64,000 nt of DNA from Syntrophaceae bacterium UBA5744 (lineage in GTDB: Bacteria > Desulfobacterota > Syntrophia > Syntrophales > UBA2192): the NCBI GenBank assembly GCA_002419215.1, contig DIFQ01000009.1:877-64876 (forward strand), written 5' to 3'. Each line of letters opens with the position of its first letter. The stretch's first letter is position 1. The notes beneath the pieces were generated by a model, which saw only the letters and a program-made list of their open reading frames with translations, was not told the DNA's origin and searched no databases. Positions 17,445 through 25,825 of this stretch are shown piece by piece. The position numbers and the translations under genes were made by a program.

Positions 17445-18454
17445 CGTGATGATCTGCTCCTCGCTTTCGTTTCGGCTTTCAGTCCCTGTGCGGCAGCCCC
17501 CAGGAGGGCCGCTTTCGGGTTTGTGATGACGTGCACAGGTATCCCGGCGACGAGATCCCGCATCCGTCCCTTCCGGAGGAACGCCTCCATGAAGTGCGCT
17601 TTTTCGAGAAACGGGAGAATCCGCGGCGGTATCCCTCCCCCGAGGTAGACTCCTCCCGTGGCCAGGGTCTTGAGGGCCACGTTGCCTGCCTCGGACCCCA
17701 GGATCGAAGTGAAGAGGTCAAGCGTCCCGACACAGATATCACAGGGAGATTCCCGGTCAAGAGCTTTTTCGACGATCACCGGGACGGGGTCGGCGGCCCC
17801 GGAGAGCAGGCCTGCAAGCCATTCGGGCTCCCGGGCATGGCCGTTGTCCCGCAGGAACCGGTAGATGGTTTCGATCCCGATACCCGAGCAGACCCGCTCA
17901 TAGCTTACGTGACCGTGATGCCCCCTGAGGTGCGCGAGAAGGTCGTCCTGAAGCGCCGTCGACGGCGCAAAGTCGGCGTGCCCTCCCTCGGAAGCGAAAG
18001 CCCGATAGCGCTTTCCGTCCCAGGCGAGGAAGGCCTCGCCGAGGCCCGTCCCCGCGGCGATGACGGCCATCGTGCCGTGGCGCACGGGGTTTCCCTCCTG
18101 CAGGGTCACGAGGTCGCTTTTGCGCAGGAAGGGGACGAAGGCAGCCGTGGCCTCCACGTCGTTGATCAGCCGCAGAGACCTGATCCTGAAGGCTTCGCGG
18201 AGGCGGCCCTCGTCGATCGCCCAGGGAAGGTTCGTGATCCGGGCCTTTCCCCCGAGCACCGGCCCGGCCACGGCAAGTGCGGCCTTCGTTGCGCGGCGTC
18301 CCGTCTCGCGCAGAAAGCGGGTTAAGGCGTCTTCCAGGCAGTTGAAGCCGGCGCTGGGGTAAACGGCCTCGGCCAGGGGCCTGCGCAGTCCCCGTTCTTT
18401 CGAAAAGAGGCCGAGGTGGATCTTCGTGCCCCCGATGTCTCCTGCCAGTAACAT
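17441..18454 (-). CDS. glk: Glucokinase
   Basis: Phosphorylates glucose to glucose 6-phosphate; 337 residues, of the bacterial Glk (COG0837) type. LLAGDIGGTKIHLGLF at the N-terminus is the phosphate-1 motif, NDVEATAAF and AAGTGLGEAF follow, and EGGHADFAP is the glucose-binding segment. It is the first gene of the pentose phosphate run, overlapping tkt. A 153-bp palindromic element lies directly upstream, so its promoter must be inside or very close to that element. Confidence 0.95.
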   Translation of the reverse strand: MLLAGDIGGTKIHLGLFSKERGLRRPLAEAVYPSAGFNCLEDALTRFLRETGRRATKAALAVAGPVLGGKARITNLPWAIDEGRLREAFRIRSLRLINDVEATAAFVPFLRKSDLVTLQEGNPVRHGTMAVIAAGTGLGEAFLAWDGKRYRAFASEGGHADFAPSTALQDDLLAHLRGHHGHVSYERVCSGIGIETIYRFLRDNGHAREPEWLAGLLSGAADPVPVIVEKALDRESPCDICVGTLDLFTSILGSEAGNVALKTLATGGVYLGGGIPPRILPFLEKAHFMEAFLRKGRMRDLVAGIPVHVITNPKAALLGAAAQGLKAETKARSRSSR

Positions 18455-18472
18455 TTCTACCTCTCAGGCTCC

Positions 18473-18625
18473 CTCTCCTCTGAGAGACTGTGTCGCAATG
18501 TCATTGCGAAGGAGCGAAGCGACTGAAGCAATCTCGGATGTTTCGAAAAAGACTGAGATTGCCGCGCTCCCTTCGGTCGCTCGCAATGACAAAAACCAAT
18601 TATGACACAGCCTCTGAGGGGAGAG
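18473..18625. mobile_element. MITE-like element with imperfect terminal inverted repeats
   Basis: About 153 bp. Its ends CTCTCCTCTGAGAGACTGTG and CACAGCCTCTGAGGGGAGAG are imperfect inverted repeats. Inside is a second palindrome based on GTCATTGCGAAGGAGCGAAG and CGCTCGCAATGAC, a word family also present at 24825-24902. There is no coding capacity. It abuts the end of a truncated VTT-type membrane-protein gene, so insertion or associated deletion may have removed the rest of that gene. No clear target duplication was seen. Confidence 0.6.
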
Positions 18626-18812
18626 GCGGCCACCGATCACTGGCCACGTAGGCCACCATCCCCGGGCTGCCGATGCCCGCGATCCATTCCCGATGCTCCT
18701 GCAGGCGCTCTCCCGGCCCGAAGAGACGGGCAAGGACAATCAGCGAAAGGACGATCGCCGCAAAGAGGACCAGCTTCCAGATGTCCTTTCCGCTTGCCCC
18801 CGCCGTAACCAA
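18600..18812 (-). pseudogene. Truncated VTT (TVP38/TMEM64)-type membrane protein
   Basis: About 56 residues resemble the N-terminus of VTT-domain proteins: a membrane helix (LVLFAAIVLSLIVLARL), then LQEHREWIAGIGSPGMVAYV. The frame then runs into the palindromic element and stops at 18600; family members have 200 or more residues. The open frame would need a TTG start at 18812. An ATG at 18823 is out of frame by one base across an A-rich run (GTAAAAATT), so a one-base loss is also possible. It is downstream of the glycosyltransferase and DUF1499 genes on the same strand. Confidence 0.6.
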
Positions 18813-18833
18813 ATTTTTACCATGAATGCCCTT

Positions 18834-19526
18834 TCAGTGGTTCCTGTAGAAGCGCACCAGCCTCTCCGGGGACATCCCCAGGAAGTACATCGTGACGATC
18901 GTCCAGTTTCTCAGGGTGCAGTAGGCGATGCCTTCCTTCTCCTGGCGCCGGGCCGATGTTACCACGGCTTCATGCAGAATGGAAATGCGGTCGCCGCGAT
19001 CCTTGACGCGGCGCATGATCTCCACGTCCTCCATCAGGGGGATGTCCGCAAAGCCGCAGATTTTCTCGAAATAGTCCCGCCGGAAGAATTGGGCCTGGTC
19101 TCCGTAGGGGATCCGCGTCAGGCGCGATCTCAGGCAGGCCACCCGGGCGATGAGCCGCATCGACAGCCGCTCCGAGTTGTAGCGCAGATCGAACGCGCCG
19201 GCCACGCAATCGCCCTCCGAGAGGGTTTCTTCGATGCGCCGGAAGGCCCCCGACGGAAGGAGGGTGTCGGCATGGAGGAAAAGAAGATGGGTCCCCGCTG
19301 CGGCCGCCGCCCCCGCGTTCATCTGCCGGGCCCGTCCCGCCGGTGCGGCAAGCAGGGTCACGCCCTTGCGGGAGACGGCCTTGATCGACTCTTCATCGGG
19401 ACTGCCGTCGACGATGATCATCTCGACGGGCATGCCGTCCGCGATCTGCAGGAGGTGATCGATCAGCGGATCGAGTGGCCGGGTTTCCCGCAGGACGGGG
19501 ATGATTACGGAGACCGACGGTGCCAT
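18834..19526 (-). CDS. Family 2 glycosyltransferase (TIGR04283-like)
   Basis: 230 residues, GT-A fold. VSVIIPVLRETRPLDPLIDHL at the N-terminus, IIVDGSPDEES, RARQMNAGAAAAAG and the DxD-like LFLHADTLLP are typical of the small TIGR04283 transferases. IPYGDQAQFFRRDYF and PLMEDVEIMRR follow, with the catalytic-type Glu-Asp. The start MAPSVSV was chosen because the longer frame overlaps the upstream gene; only 7 bp separate it from the DUF1499 stop. The acceptor is unknown. Confidence 0.85.
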   Translation of the reverse strand: MAPSVSVIIPVLRETRPLDPLIDHLLQIADGMPVEMIIVDGSPDEESIKAVSRKGVTLLAAPAGRARQMNAGAAAAAGTHLLFLHADTLLPSGAFRRIEETLSEGDCVAGAFDLRYNSERLSMRLIARVACLRSRLTRIPYGDQAQFFRRDYFEKICGFADIPLMEDVEIMRRVKDRGDRISILHEAVVTSARRQEKEGIAYCTLRNWTIVTMYFLGMSPERLVRFYRNH

Positions 19527-19533
19527 TTCCGTC

Positions 19534-19980
19534 TCACTCGGGTGCCGTGAACCGCTTGCGGATGTCTTCCATCCGGTTGCGGTTGACCTTGAAGTCGTAA
19601 TACCCCGTGCGCGCGGCGGACCGGAAGTGGATGAGCTTTGCGGTGTCGTCGAAGAGAAACTCGACGTCATCGACGAAACTGAATACGGCGGAGCGGAACT
19701 CCGCATGGATGTATCCCGGGTCTGCCTCCACGAGGGTGCAGCGTTCCATGTGGCGGATGACCCGCAAGAGCTTGTCCCGGGCCTCCTCCTGTGTGACGTC
19801 GTAACGGAGAGGCTCGATCCGGTGCCGCTCCGCAAGGTCCTGGGTGCAGACGCAGTTGTGCTTGTCCGGGCAGGGCTGGAGCCTGCCGTCCTTCAGGCCC
19901 GTCGCTCCCGCAACCGTTTTCTGGCAGCCTGTCAGTGTCATCATGGCGATCATGAGGAAGGGAAGGATCCGGAATTTCAT
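19534..19980 (-). CDS. DUF1499 family lipoprotein
   Basis: 148 residues with a lipoprotein signal ending LTGC (acylated Cys19). The mature part has the DUF1499 pattern PCPDKHNCVCTQ, a helix-strand block with KLLRVIRHM, and FVDDVEFLFDDTAKLIHFRSAARTGYYDFKVNRNRME. It is first in a three-gene unit with the glycosyltransferase and the broken VTT gene. Function unknown; envelope location expected. Confidence 0.87.
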   Translation of the reverse strand: MKFRILPFLMIAMMTLTGCQKTVAGATGLKDGRLQPCPDKHNCVCTQDLAERHRIEPLRYDVTQEEARDKLLRVIRHMERCTLVEADPGYIHAEFRSAVFSFVDDVEFLFDDTAKLIHFRSAARTGYYDFKVNRNRMEDIRKRFTAPE

Positions 19981-20196
19981 CGAGCACCCCCGACGATGGG
20001 CATCACTCGACCATCAAGATACCATCAAAACATGGGATTTTCAATTTCTCCTCCTCATCCCTTCCCCGAGACTCTCTAATGCATCCGGCGGAGGGGTATT
20101 CATCCGTCGCCCGATTGCGGAACGGGCGGGGTTGTGATGTCCTGAAACAATGCAGTGGCCCGGCGCCCGCGCAATAGACGGTCGGAAGGAGGAGAC

Positions 20197-20604
20197 ATGG
20201 CTACTAAGATTTTCGTGAATCTGCCGGTTCGAGACCTCGGTCAGTCCGTGAAGTTTTTTACCGGGCTCGGCTATGCATTCAATCCTCAATTCACGGACGA
20301 GACGGCCGCGTGCATGATCGTGAGCGAAGATATTTTCGTCATGCTGCTGACCCTGGCCAAATTCAAAGAGTTTACACCCCGAAACATCTGCGATGCCACG
20401 AAGAGCACGGAGGTGCTGGTGTGTCTGACCTGCGAGACTCGAGACGAGGTCGACACCATGGTTCGCAAGGCCGTTGACGCAGGAGGGTCCACCTGGGCCG
20501 AGGCGAAAGACTACGGCTTTATGTATCAACACGGCTTCCAGGATCCCGACGGGCACATCTGGGAGCTCATCTACATGGATCCGGGCGCGATCAGTCAGGG
20601 TTAG
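20197..20604 (+). CDS. VOC-superfamily (glyoxalase/bleomycin-resistance-like) protein
   Basis: 135 residues. The betaalphabetabetabeta pattern starts MATKIFVNLPVRDLGQSVKFF, with GLGYAFN and a second half ending GFQDPDGHIWELIYMDP. Glu in HIWELIYMD is a likely metal ligand, while the N-terminal half offers no obvious second pair, so catalytic activity is uncertain. GGAAGGAGGAGAC precedes the chosen ATG. The start used here is 42 bp inside the longest frame. Confidence 0.85.
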   Translation: MATKIFVNLPVRDLGQSVKFFTGLGYAFNPQFTDETAACMIVSEDIFVMLLTLAKFKEFTPRNICDATKSTEVLVCLTCETRDEVDTMVRKAVDAGGSTWAEAKDYGFMYQHGFQDPDGHIWELIYMDPGAISQG

Positions 20605-20664
20605 CAACGGCCTTTCCCTGCAGGCGGATGCGGCCTGGAAACGTTAAAGCGACGGAGGCATCCC

Positions 20665-21036
20665 ATGAGTGAAGTCCGGAATAAAGCGGAACTGAAGAGC
20701 TTCGACAAACCCGACGAGGTCAGGACGTTTCCCAAGGGGAAAGTGGAGCTGGTCAAAATAGGGGGGGCCATGGTCGGACGGGCGACATTCGAGCCGGGGT
20801 GGAAGTGGTCCACTTCCGTGCAGCCCCTGGCGAAGACCAGGAGCTGCGAAGCCGCGCACTTCCAGGTTCAACTGTCCGGGACCCTGCACATCGTCATGGA
20901 CGACGGGACGGAGTTCGACAGCAGGGCAGGCGATGTGACGCTTCTGCCGGTGGGCCACGATGCCTGGGTGGTCGGCAGCGAACCGGTCGTGGTTGTCGAT
21001 TTCCAGGGGATGCTCGACTACGCCCGGTCGAAGTAA
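20665..21036 (+). CDS. Cupin-domain protein
   Basis: 123 residues forming a single small beta barrel. The pattern GRATFEPGWKWSTSVQP, HFQVQLSGTLHIVMDDGTEF and GDVTLLPVGHDAWVVGSEP resembles cupin motifs 1 and 2, but the usual HxH of motif 1 is reduced, so metal binding is doubtful. It lies 60 bp after the VOC gene on the same strand and may be co-transcribed. No function can be assigned. Confidence 0.8.
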   Translation: MSEVRNKAELKSFDKPDEVRTFPKGKVELVKIGGAMVGRATFEPGWKWSTSVQPLAKTRSCEAAHFQVQLSGTLHIVMDDGTEFDSRAGDVTLLPVGHDAWVVGSEPVVVVDFQGMLDYARSK

Positions 21037-21070
21037 CGGCTGCCGGATGGCGGCGGTGCCCCTCGAAAGA

Positions 21071-22021
21071 TCACTTGCCCGGGCTCGGCGCAGCCGGGGA
21101 GGGTTCGACGTTCTTCTCCGCCTGCTCCGCAGGGGGCGGCGAAGGAGTCTGCTTCTTTTCCGGTGATGCGCCTTCCGGTTTTTCGGGCACGCCGTCCTTC
21201 TTCCCGGCGATATCCACCGTCCCGGATGTCTGACCGGGCGGTCTCGGGGCCCCCGTGTCCGGCAGCGGCCCGTCGGAGGGCGCCTTCATGATGTCTTCGT
21301 ACTCCTCGATGACGATGCCCCGCCTCACCATGATCCCGTAGACAATCTCGGCCCGCTTCTCCACGTATTTCGATGTGCCCGTCGGGTTGTACTTGAGCGG
21401 GTTGGGCAGGACGACGGCGAGCCGGGCTGCCTCCATCGGGGTGAGCTCCGCGGCGGACTTCCCGTAGTAGTGCCGCGAGGCGGCCTCGATGCCGAAGATC
21501 CCGTCGCCCCACTCGGCCACGTTCAGGTAGATCTCCAGGATGCGCCGCTTCGACAGGTTGTTCTCGATGCGCCAGGTGAGGATGGCCTCCTTGACCTTCC
21601 GCAGGGGGTTTTTCGAGGGGGACAGGAAGAGGTTCTTCGCGAGTTGCTGGCTGATGGTGCTGCCGCCGTACTTGAGCTTGCCCAGCTTGATGTCCTTCTC
21701 GATGGCCTTCTGCATGGCCTCCAGGTCGAAGCCTTCGTGGGACCAGAACTTGTCGTCCTCGGCGATGAGGACGGCCTTCGCAGCGTAGGGGGAGATCTTC
21801 GAGAGGGGAACCCAGACCTGATAGATCTTCTTGTTCTTGAGCCCCTTGAACTCCCACTCGAACTCCCTGTGGGTCATGAAGGAGGTCTTCCCGGGGTTTT
21901 TCTTCTTCAGCGCCGCGACGTCGTCGTAGAAGAAGGCCGTGGAGGTGTAGACGAGCACCGCCCCCGCCAGGAGAAAGAGCCCGATGAAGAGAAATCTGGA
22001 TATCTTTTTCAGCAAATCCAT
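21071..22021 (-). CDS. mtgA: Monofunctional biosynthetic peptidoglycan transglycosylase
   Basis: Polymerises lipid II glycan strands at the inner membrane. 316 residues. There is one N-terminal membrane helix (FLFIGLFLLAGAVLVYTS), then the GT51 signature with catalytic Glu in IAEDDKFWSHEGFD, GGSTISQQLAKNLFLSP, KVKEAILTWRIENNLSK and ILEIYLNVAEWGDGIFG. The last 65 residues are a Pro/Lys/Glu-rich low-complexity tail not usual for MtgA. It is convergent with the cupin gene. Confidence 0.92.
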   Translation of the reverse strand: MDLLKKISRFLFIGLFLLAGAVLVYTSTAFFYDDVAALKKKNPGKTSFMTHREFEWEFKGLKNKKIYQVWVPLSKISPYAAKAVLIAEDDKFWSHEGFDLEAMQKAIEKDIKLGKLKYGGSTISQQLAKNLFLSPSKNPLRKVKEAILTWRIENNLSKRRILEIYLNVAEWGDGIFGIEAASRHYYGKSAAELTPMEAARLAVVLPNPLKYNPTGTSKYVEKRAEIVYGIMVRRGIVIEEYEDIMKAPSDGPLPDTGAPRPPGQTSGTVDIAGKKDGVPEKPEGASPEKKQTPSPPPAEQAEKNVEPSPAAPSPGK

Positions 22022-22321
22022 TGGACAAGTCCTGATGATGGCCGGGGCGCCTCAGAAAAATCCGTTTCCTCTCCCCGCCGAGCCCGCCGAACCATCCTTA
22101 ATGGGAATCCCCGCCCTGTGGGTGGGGATCTTCACTTGGAAAGGTGCTTTTATCTCCAAAGCCCGGGGAAATCAATCATCATTTTACAATAACCTCGACA
22201 TCGGCACATATTCCATGCATATTCATGCGTCCATAAAATGAGTCAAGGAACAGCGATCCCATGAGAATGACGAACCGCATCGATGACGGGCCATCCCGGA
22301 CGCAGATGCCCGGAGGCCATC
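22022..22321. other. Divergent mtgA/recQ intergenic region
   Basis: 300 bp between two divergent genes, so it should hold both promoters. Its left half contains the hairpin described at 22101-22137. No coding frame with a ribosome site was found. Confidence 0.5.
22101..22137. repeat. Single GC hairpin related to the 112-bp element
   Basis: GAATCCCCGCCCTGTGGGTG GGGATC-type hairpin followed by TTCACTT. Read on the minus strand it closely matches the first palindrome and flanks of the elements at 34046-34158 and 36991-37102, so it is probably a half-element. Confidence 0.6.
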
Positions 22322-24145
22322 ATGAGTGAAGGGATGGCCGGGGCGAGATCCATTCTCAAAAACGTGTTCGGCTACGATGACTTCTGGCCCCTCCAGGAGG
22401 CCATCATCGCCCATCTCCTGGAAAAGAGGAATGCCCTTGTCGTCCTGCCGACGGGGGGAGGCAAGTCCCTCTGCTATCAGATCCCGGCCCTGATCTACGA
22501 GGGACTGTCGATCGTCATCTCCCCCTTGATCTCGCTGATGAAGAACCAGGTGGACGAGCTGCAGGAATGCGGCGTTGCGGCCTTATTTCTGAACAGCACC
22601 CTGAAGCCCGACGAGTATCGCCGTCATGTCGAGAAGCTCAAGGCGAACAGGGTGAAACTGCTTTACCTGTCCCCGGAAGCCCTCTTGAGTCCCAGGACCC
22701 TTGACCTGCTGTCGACGATGAAAGTCGACTGCATCGCCATTGACGAAGCGCATTGCATCTCGGAGTGGGGCCATGATTTCCGGCCGGAGTACCGTCAGCT
22801 GGGCGGGTTGCGCGATCTGTTCAGGGACGCAGTCTGTGTCGCCCTGACCGCCACAGCCACCAGGCGGGTTCGCGACGACATCAAAAAGTCCCTGCAGATC
22901 GGCGCGACCGAAGAATTCGTCGGCAGTTTCAACCGTCCGAATCTCTTCCTGGAAGTCGAACCCAAGATCGCGCCTCTCGAGCAAATCTCTGAATTCCTGA
23001 AATCCTGCCGGAACGAATCGGGGATCATCTATTGCTTTTCGCGCAGGCAGACGGAGCATCTCCATGAGTTTCTCCACGACAAGGGCTATTCCGTCAGGCC
23101 TTACCATGCCGGCCTGTCCGACGAGGTGCGCACGGAAAACCAGGACCTCTTCGTCAAGGACGACATCCAGATCATCGTGGCGACGATTGCCTTCGGCATG
23201 GGGATCAACAAGCCCAATGTTCGTTTCGTCATCCATTACGACCTGCCGAAAAGCCTGGAAACCTACTACCAGGAGATCGGGAGGGCCGGACGGGATGGCC
23301 TGCCCGCCCGTTGCCTGATGCTGTTCGGCTATGGCGACGTGCGGAATGTCCGGTACTTTATCCAGCAAAAAACCGGGCCTGAACAGGTGATCGCCAATAT
23401 CCTCCTGGACACCATCCTCGGCTACGCGGAGACGGAGCTCTGCCGGCGCGTCCCCCTGCTGGAGTATTTCGGCGAAAAGCCCGGTCATGCCGCCTGCGGG
23501 ATGTGCGACAACTGCAAAATCGAGAAGAAGGATCTCTCCGATATCACGATTCCCGCGCAGATGTTTCTTTCCTGCGTCAAGCGAACCGGCGAGTGCTTCG
23601 GCGCCGGTCATGTCGTCGACATCTTGAGGGGCTCGAAATCGATCAAGGTTTTAAAATTCGAACACGACCGGTTATCCACCTACGGCATAGGAAAGGCGCA
23701 TTCGGCAAAGCAGTGGCGCCACCTTGCCCGCCAGTTTATTCGCAAGGGCCTGATGATCCAGGACCTGGAGCACGGAGCCCTGAAGCTGACCCACAAGGCA
23801 TGGGAGGTTTTGCGAGGGAAGGAATCCGTCCTGGGGCTCCTGGAGAAGGAGGCTGCGGACCTCGCTCCCAGGGCGGAAGCCCCGGGTCAATACGACCCAG
23901 TCCTTTTTGAGCTTCTGCGGAAAAAACGCAAGGAGATCGCCGACCGGATGAACATCCCTCCCTATACCGTGTTCCACGACCGGACCCTGAAGGAAATGGC
24001 GGCCCATCTGCCGCAAACGAGGGACGGCCTCTCCCGGATCCACGGCATAGGCGCTGCGAAACTCGAGAAATACGGAGACGTCGTCCTGGATATCATCAGA
24101 CAACACTGCCAGAATCATAAAGTCGCAGAGCGACCCATCCAGTGA
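22322..24145 (+). CDS. recQ: ATP-dependent DNA helicase RecQ
   Basis: 607 residues. Walker A LPTGGGKSLCYQ near residue 42, DEAH box in AIDEAHCISEWGHDFRPEY, motif III LTATATRRV, motif VI YYQEIGRAGRDGLPA, the zinc-binding cysteines CGMCDNC, a winged-helix RQC region and a C-terminal HRDC-like domain (LLRKKRKEIADRMNIPPYTVFHD). It unwinds DNA 3' to 5' in recombination and repair. The start MSEGMAG follows GGAGG; the 13-residue upstream extension has none. Confidence 0.96.
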   Translation: MSEGMAGARSILKNVFGYDDFWPLQEAIIAHLLEKRNALVVLPTGGGKSLCYQIPALIYEGLSIVISPLISLMKNQVDELQECGVAALFLNSTLKPDEYRRHVEKLKANRVKLLYLSPEALLSPRTLDLLSTMKVDCIAIDEAHCISEWGHDFRPEYRQLGGLRDLFRDAVCVALTATATRRVRDDIKKSLQIGATEEFVGSFNRPNLFLEVEPKIAPLEQISEFLKSCRNESGIIYCFSRRQTEHLHEFLHDKGYSVRPYHAGLSDEVRTENQDLFVKDDIQIIVATIAFGMGINKPNVRFVIHYDLPKSLETYYQEIGRAGRDGLPARCLMLFGYGDVRNVRYFIQQKTGPEQVIANILLDTILGYAETELCRRVPLLEYFGEKPGHAACGMCDNCKIEKKDLSDITIPAQMFLSCVKRTGECFGAGHVVDILRGSKSIKVLKFEHDRLSTYGIGKAHSAKQWRHLARQFIRKGLMIQDLEHGALKLTHKAWEVLRGKESVLGLLEKEAADLAPRAEAPGQYDPVLFELLRKKRKEIADRMNIPPYTVFHDRTLKEMAAHLPQTRDGLSRIHGIGAAKLEKYGDVVLDIIRQHCQNHKVAERPIQ

Positions 24146-24146
24146 G

Positions 24147-24260
24147 GTGACCGTGTCGCATAATGACCTGTTGACCCTGAAAGATGAGCATGAAATCGCC
24201 AGCCTGCTGATCTGTTGGGGACATGCCCGAGACAGTGAGGACTGGGAAACGCTGTCAGAG
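24147..24260 (+). pseudogene. Fragment of a SnoaL-like protein N-terminus
   Basis: The first 38 codons after recQ read LTLKDEHEIASLLICWGHAR and DSEDWETLSE, which matches the start of SnoaL/NTF2-like proteins (usually 130-160 residues). Homology then stops and the frame ends at 24368, overlapping the 3' end of a gene on the other strand. It appears to be the residue of a deletion or insertion. Confidence 0.5.
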
Positions 24261-24283
24261 GGGAAAAGGGGTTCTAATTCGCG

Positions 24284-24712
24284 CTATCGGGGCTTGGCGG
24301 ACTCGGTGTGGTGCTCGAAGAGTTGCGCCTCTTCCCTGGGCAGAAGAGCCTTCAGGTCAGAACAGTAGCATGCGCACTTGATCTCCGGGGCCACGGAAGG
24401 GAAGTCGGCGGGCCTTGACAGGATGGTGATCCGATCCTGGATGGATTCCGGCAGCATACGAAAGAAGGATTCATTGTCCCTGTAGATCTCGAAAGCCACG
24501 AAGATCAGGGTGTATCCCGTGAGCTGCTTCAGATCGACAGCCTCCGGTGACGGGATGATGTCGATATCGCCGATCTCATGATCGGTCGCGATGCGGAAAA
24601 GCGCGGGGATCAGCTCACGCTTCAGCTTTTCGAAGCTGCCGAGAATCAGCATCGAAGGCTTGCGTCTGCGCCGCATCTCTTTCATGGACAGGGTTGTTTC
24701 CTCGGGCATCAT
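24284..24712 (-). CDS. Hypothetical cytoplasmic protein
   Basis: 142 residues from the first of two tandem ATG codons (24712; 24709 also possible) behind GGAAGGAG. After a basic start (KEMRRRRKP) it shows SMLILGSFEKLKRELIPALF, IGDIDIIPSP and LIFVAFEIYRDN, an alternating strand-helix pattern that resembles a receiver-like or Rossmann fold without the phosphorylation residues. The cysteines in KCACYCSD are notable. I do not recognise the family. Confidence 0.6.
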   Translation of the reverse strand: MMPEETTLSMKEMRRRRKPSMLILGSFEKLKRELIPALFRIATDHEIGDIDIIPSPEAVDLKQLTGYTLIFVAFEIYRDNESFFRMLPESIQDRITILSRPADFPSVAPEIKCACYCSDLKALLPREEAQLFEHHTESAKPR

Positions 24713-25333
24713 GCTGCTCCTTCCCACCCACTCGTTACACAATATATCACAAAGGAGTCATAGGGCGAGGGAGATTCCGGAAATGGGTTTCATGAGGCCC
24801 GGCTCCTAATGAACAGCCTGAAGGGTCATTGCGAGCGAAGCGAAGCAATCTCAATGGATGCATGGGATTGCCGCGTCGGGCTTGCGCCCTCCTCGCAATG
24901 ACGGATCGACGCTGTTTCTTCCATCGATAACCCCGGACGAAGTCGGGGTCTGTTGCTCGTAATGACTCATTTAATGGTTCGTTCGAGGTATTAACCGGAC
25001 CGTGTAAGACAGGGCCGCCCGTTTGTTCCTGATCCCCCTTTGTGAGAGCCACCGGCAACGGCATGCTGCGAAACGCCGTTTTCTCCGTGGCATTCAATCC
25101 GTTTCGTCGAACCTGCCAACCCTTTCACTGAGGCCTTTCCAGCCCATATTACTGATGCAGACCCGTATTAATTCAGTATTCTTCCCGTATGGTGTTTTCG
25201 GGGCGTTTTCCCTGCTCAGGCATGTAATTTGATTATAAAACTTGCGGCTCTTTGCCGGGATAAGAATGAGATCAGGCGACATGCCGGCCTCGCGAGAGGG
25301 GGCTTGCGTCAACTTTTTTCAGGAGGTCGGAAG
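24713..25333. other. 620-bp intergenic region with palindromic elements
   Basis: Contains the GTCATTGCGAG-type element at 24825-24902 and a short hairpin CCCCGGACGAAGTCGGGG at about 24932-24949. Open frames here are short and cross these elements. The remainder (24970-25320) is lower in GC and shows no gene. Confidence 0.5.
24825..24902. repeat. GTCATTGCGAG-type palindromic element
   Basis: Begins GTCATTGCGAGCGAAGCGAA and ends CTCCTCGCAATGAC, an inverted repeat with a short centre. The same words form the core of the element at 18473-18625. This word family is common as a dispersed palindrome in many bacterial genomes (general knowledge). Confidence 0.7.
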
Positions 25334-25711
25334 ATGTCCTTTGTCGCCGAGAAGGTAGACGATAAGCGATATGTCCTGCTTGATTTCGAAGGCAGCGTGA
25401 CCATCTCTGAGCTTGAGCAAAGCCGAACGGCCATAAAGGGCTTGCTGCGTGAATCCAATGGATACAGGAAAATTCTTGTCGATATGCGCAAGGTGTCCCT
25501 GGCCGTATCCACCATTGACGTCCATCGATTCGTCGCGTCGCACAAGGACGAGTTGCCTGCAGGTTGCCTGATAGCGGTGATCGTGGACCCGAAGGATTGG
25601 GAGACTGCCATTTTTTCTGAAAACGTGGCCCATATGCGCAGTGTCTACCTGAGGGCATTCCAGGATGCTCTTCAGGCCCGCAACTGGCTGGGGATTTCCG
25701 ATCCGTATTGA
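25334..25711 (+). CDS. STAS/SpoIIAA-like small protein
   Basis: 125 residues, soluble. The pattern RYVLLDFEGSVTISELEQSR, KILVDMRKV and ELPAGCLIAVIV with a final amphipathic helix (MRSVYLRAFQDALQARNWL) resembles STAS/SEC14-type domains. An AGGAGG site precedes ATG 25334, so the 35-residue upstream extension is rejected. It ends before a strong terminator. Role unknown; such proteins are often found near stress or membrane genes. Confidence 0.65.
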   Translation: MSFVAEKVDDKRYVLLDFEGSVTISELEQSRTAIKGLLRESNGYRKILVDMRKVSLAVSTIDVHRFVASHKDELPAGCLIAVIVDPKDWETAIFSENVAHMRSVYLRAFQDALQARNWLGISDPY

Positions 25712-25746
25712 CACCCCTGCGCTTCCGGTAAGCTTCGTGAACGAAA

Positions 25747-25782
25747 GCCGCCCGCTCGTATCGAGCGGGCGGCCTTGTTTTT
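25747..25782 (+). terminator. Rho-independent terminator between convergent genes
   Basis: A perfect 12-bp stem, GCCGCCCGCTCG and its complement, around a TAT loop, then CTTGTTTTT. It follows the STAS-like gene and precedes the end of pckA. Confidence 0.9.
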
Positions 25783-25790
25783 GTCCTTCC

Positions 25791-25822
25791 TCGTTCCTTG
25801 AACCTCGCTCCTCGATCCTTTC
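25791..25822. repeat. 7-base-word array (CTCGNTC type)
   Basis: Consecutive words CTCGTTC, CTTGAAC, CTCGCTC, CTCGATC just before the pckA stop codon (25826). A single arm. Confidence 0.55.
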
Positions 25823-25825
25823 CGG

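Noticed and set aside
15504..17648. 714-residue plus-strand open frame
   Set aside because: Antisense to the transketolase gene. Low-complexity composition and no domain.
24747..25097. 116-residue minus-strand frame
   Set aside because: Runs through the GTCATTGCGAG palindrome and has no ribosome site; repeat-derived.
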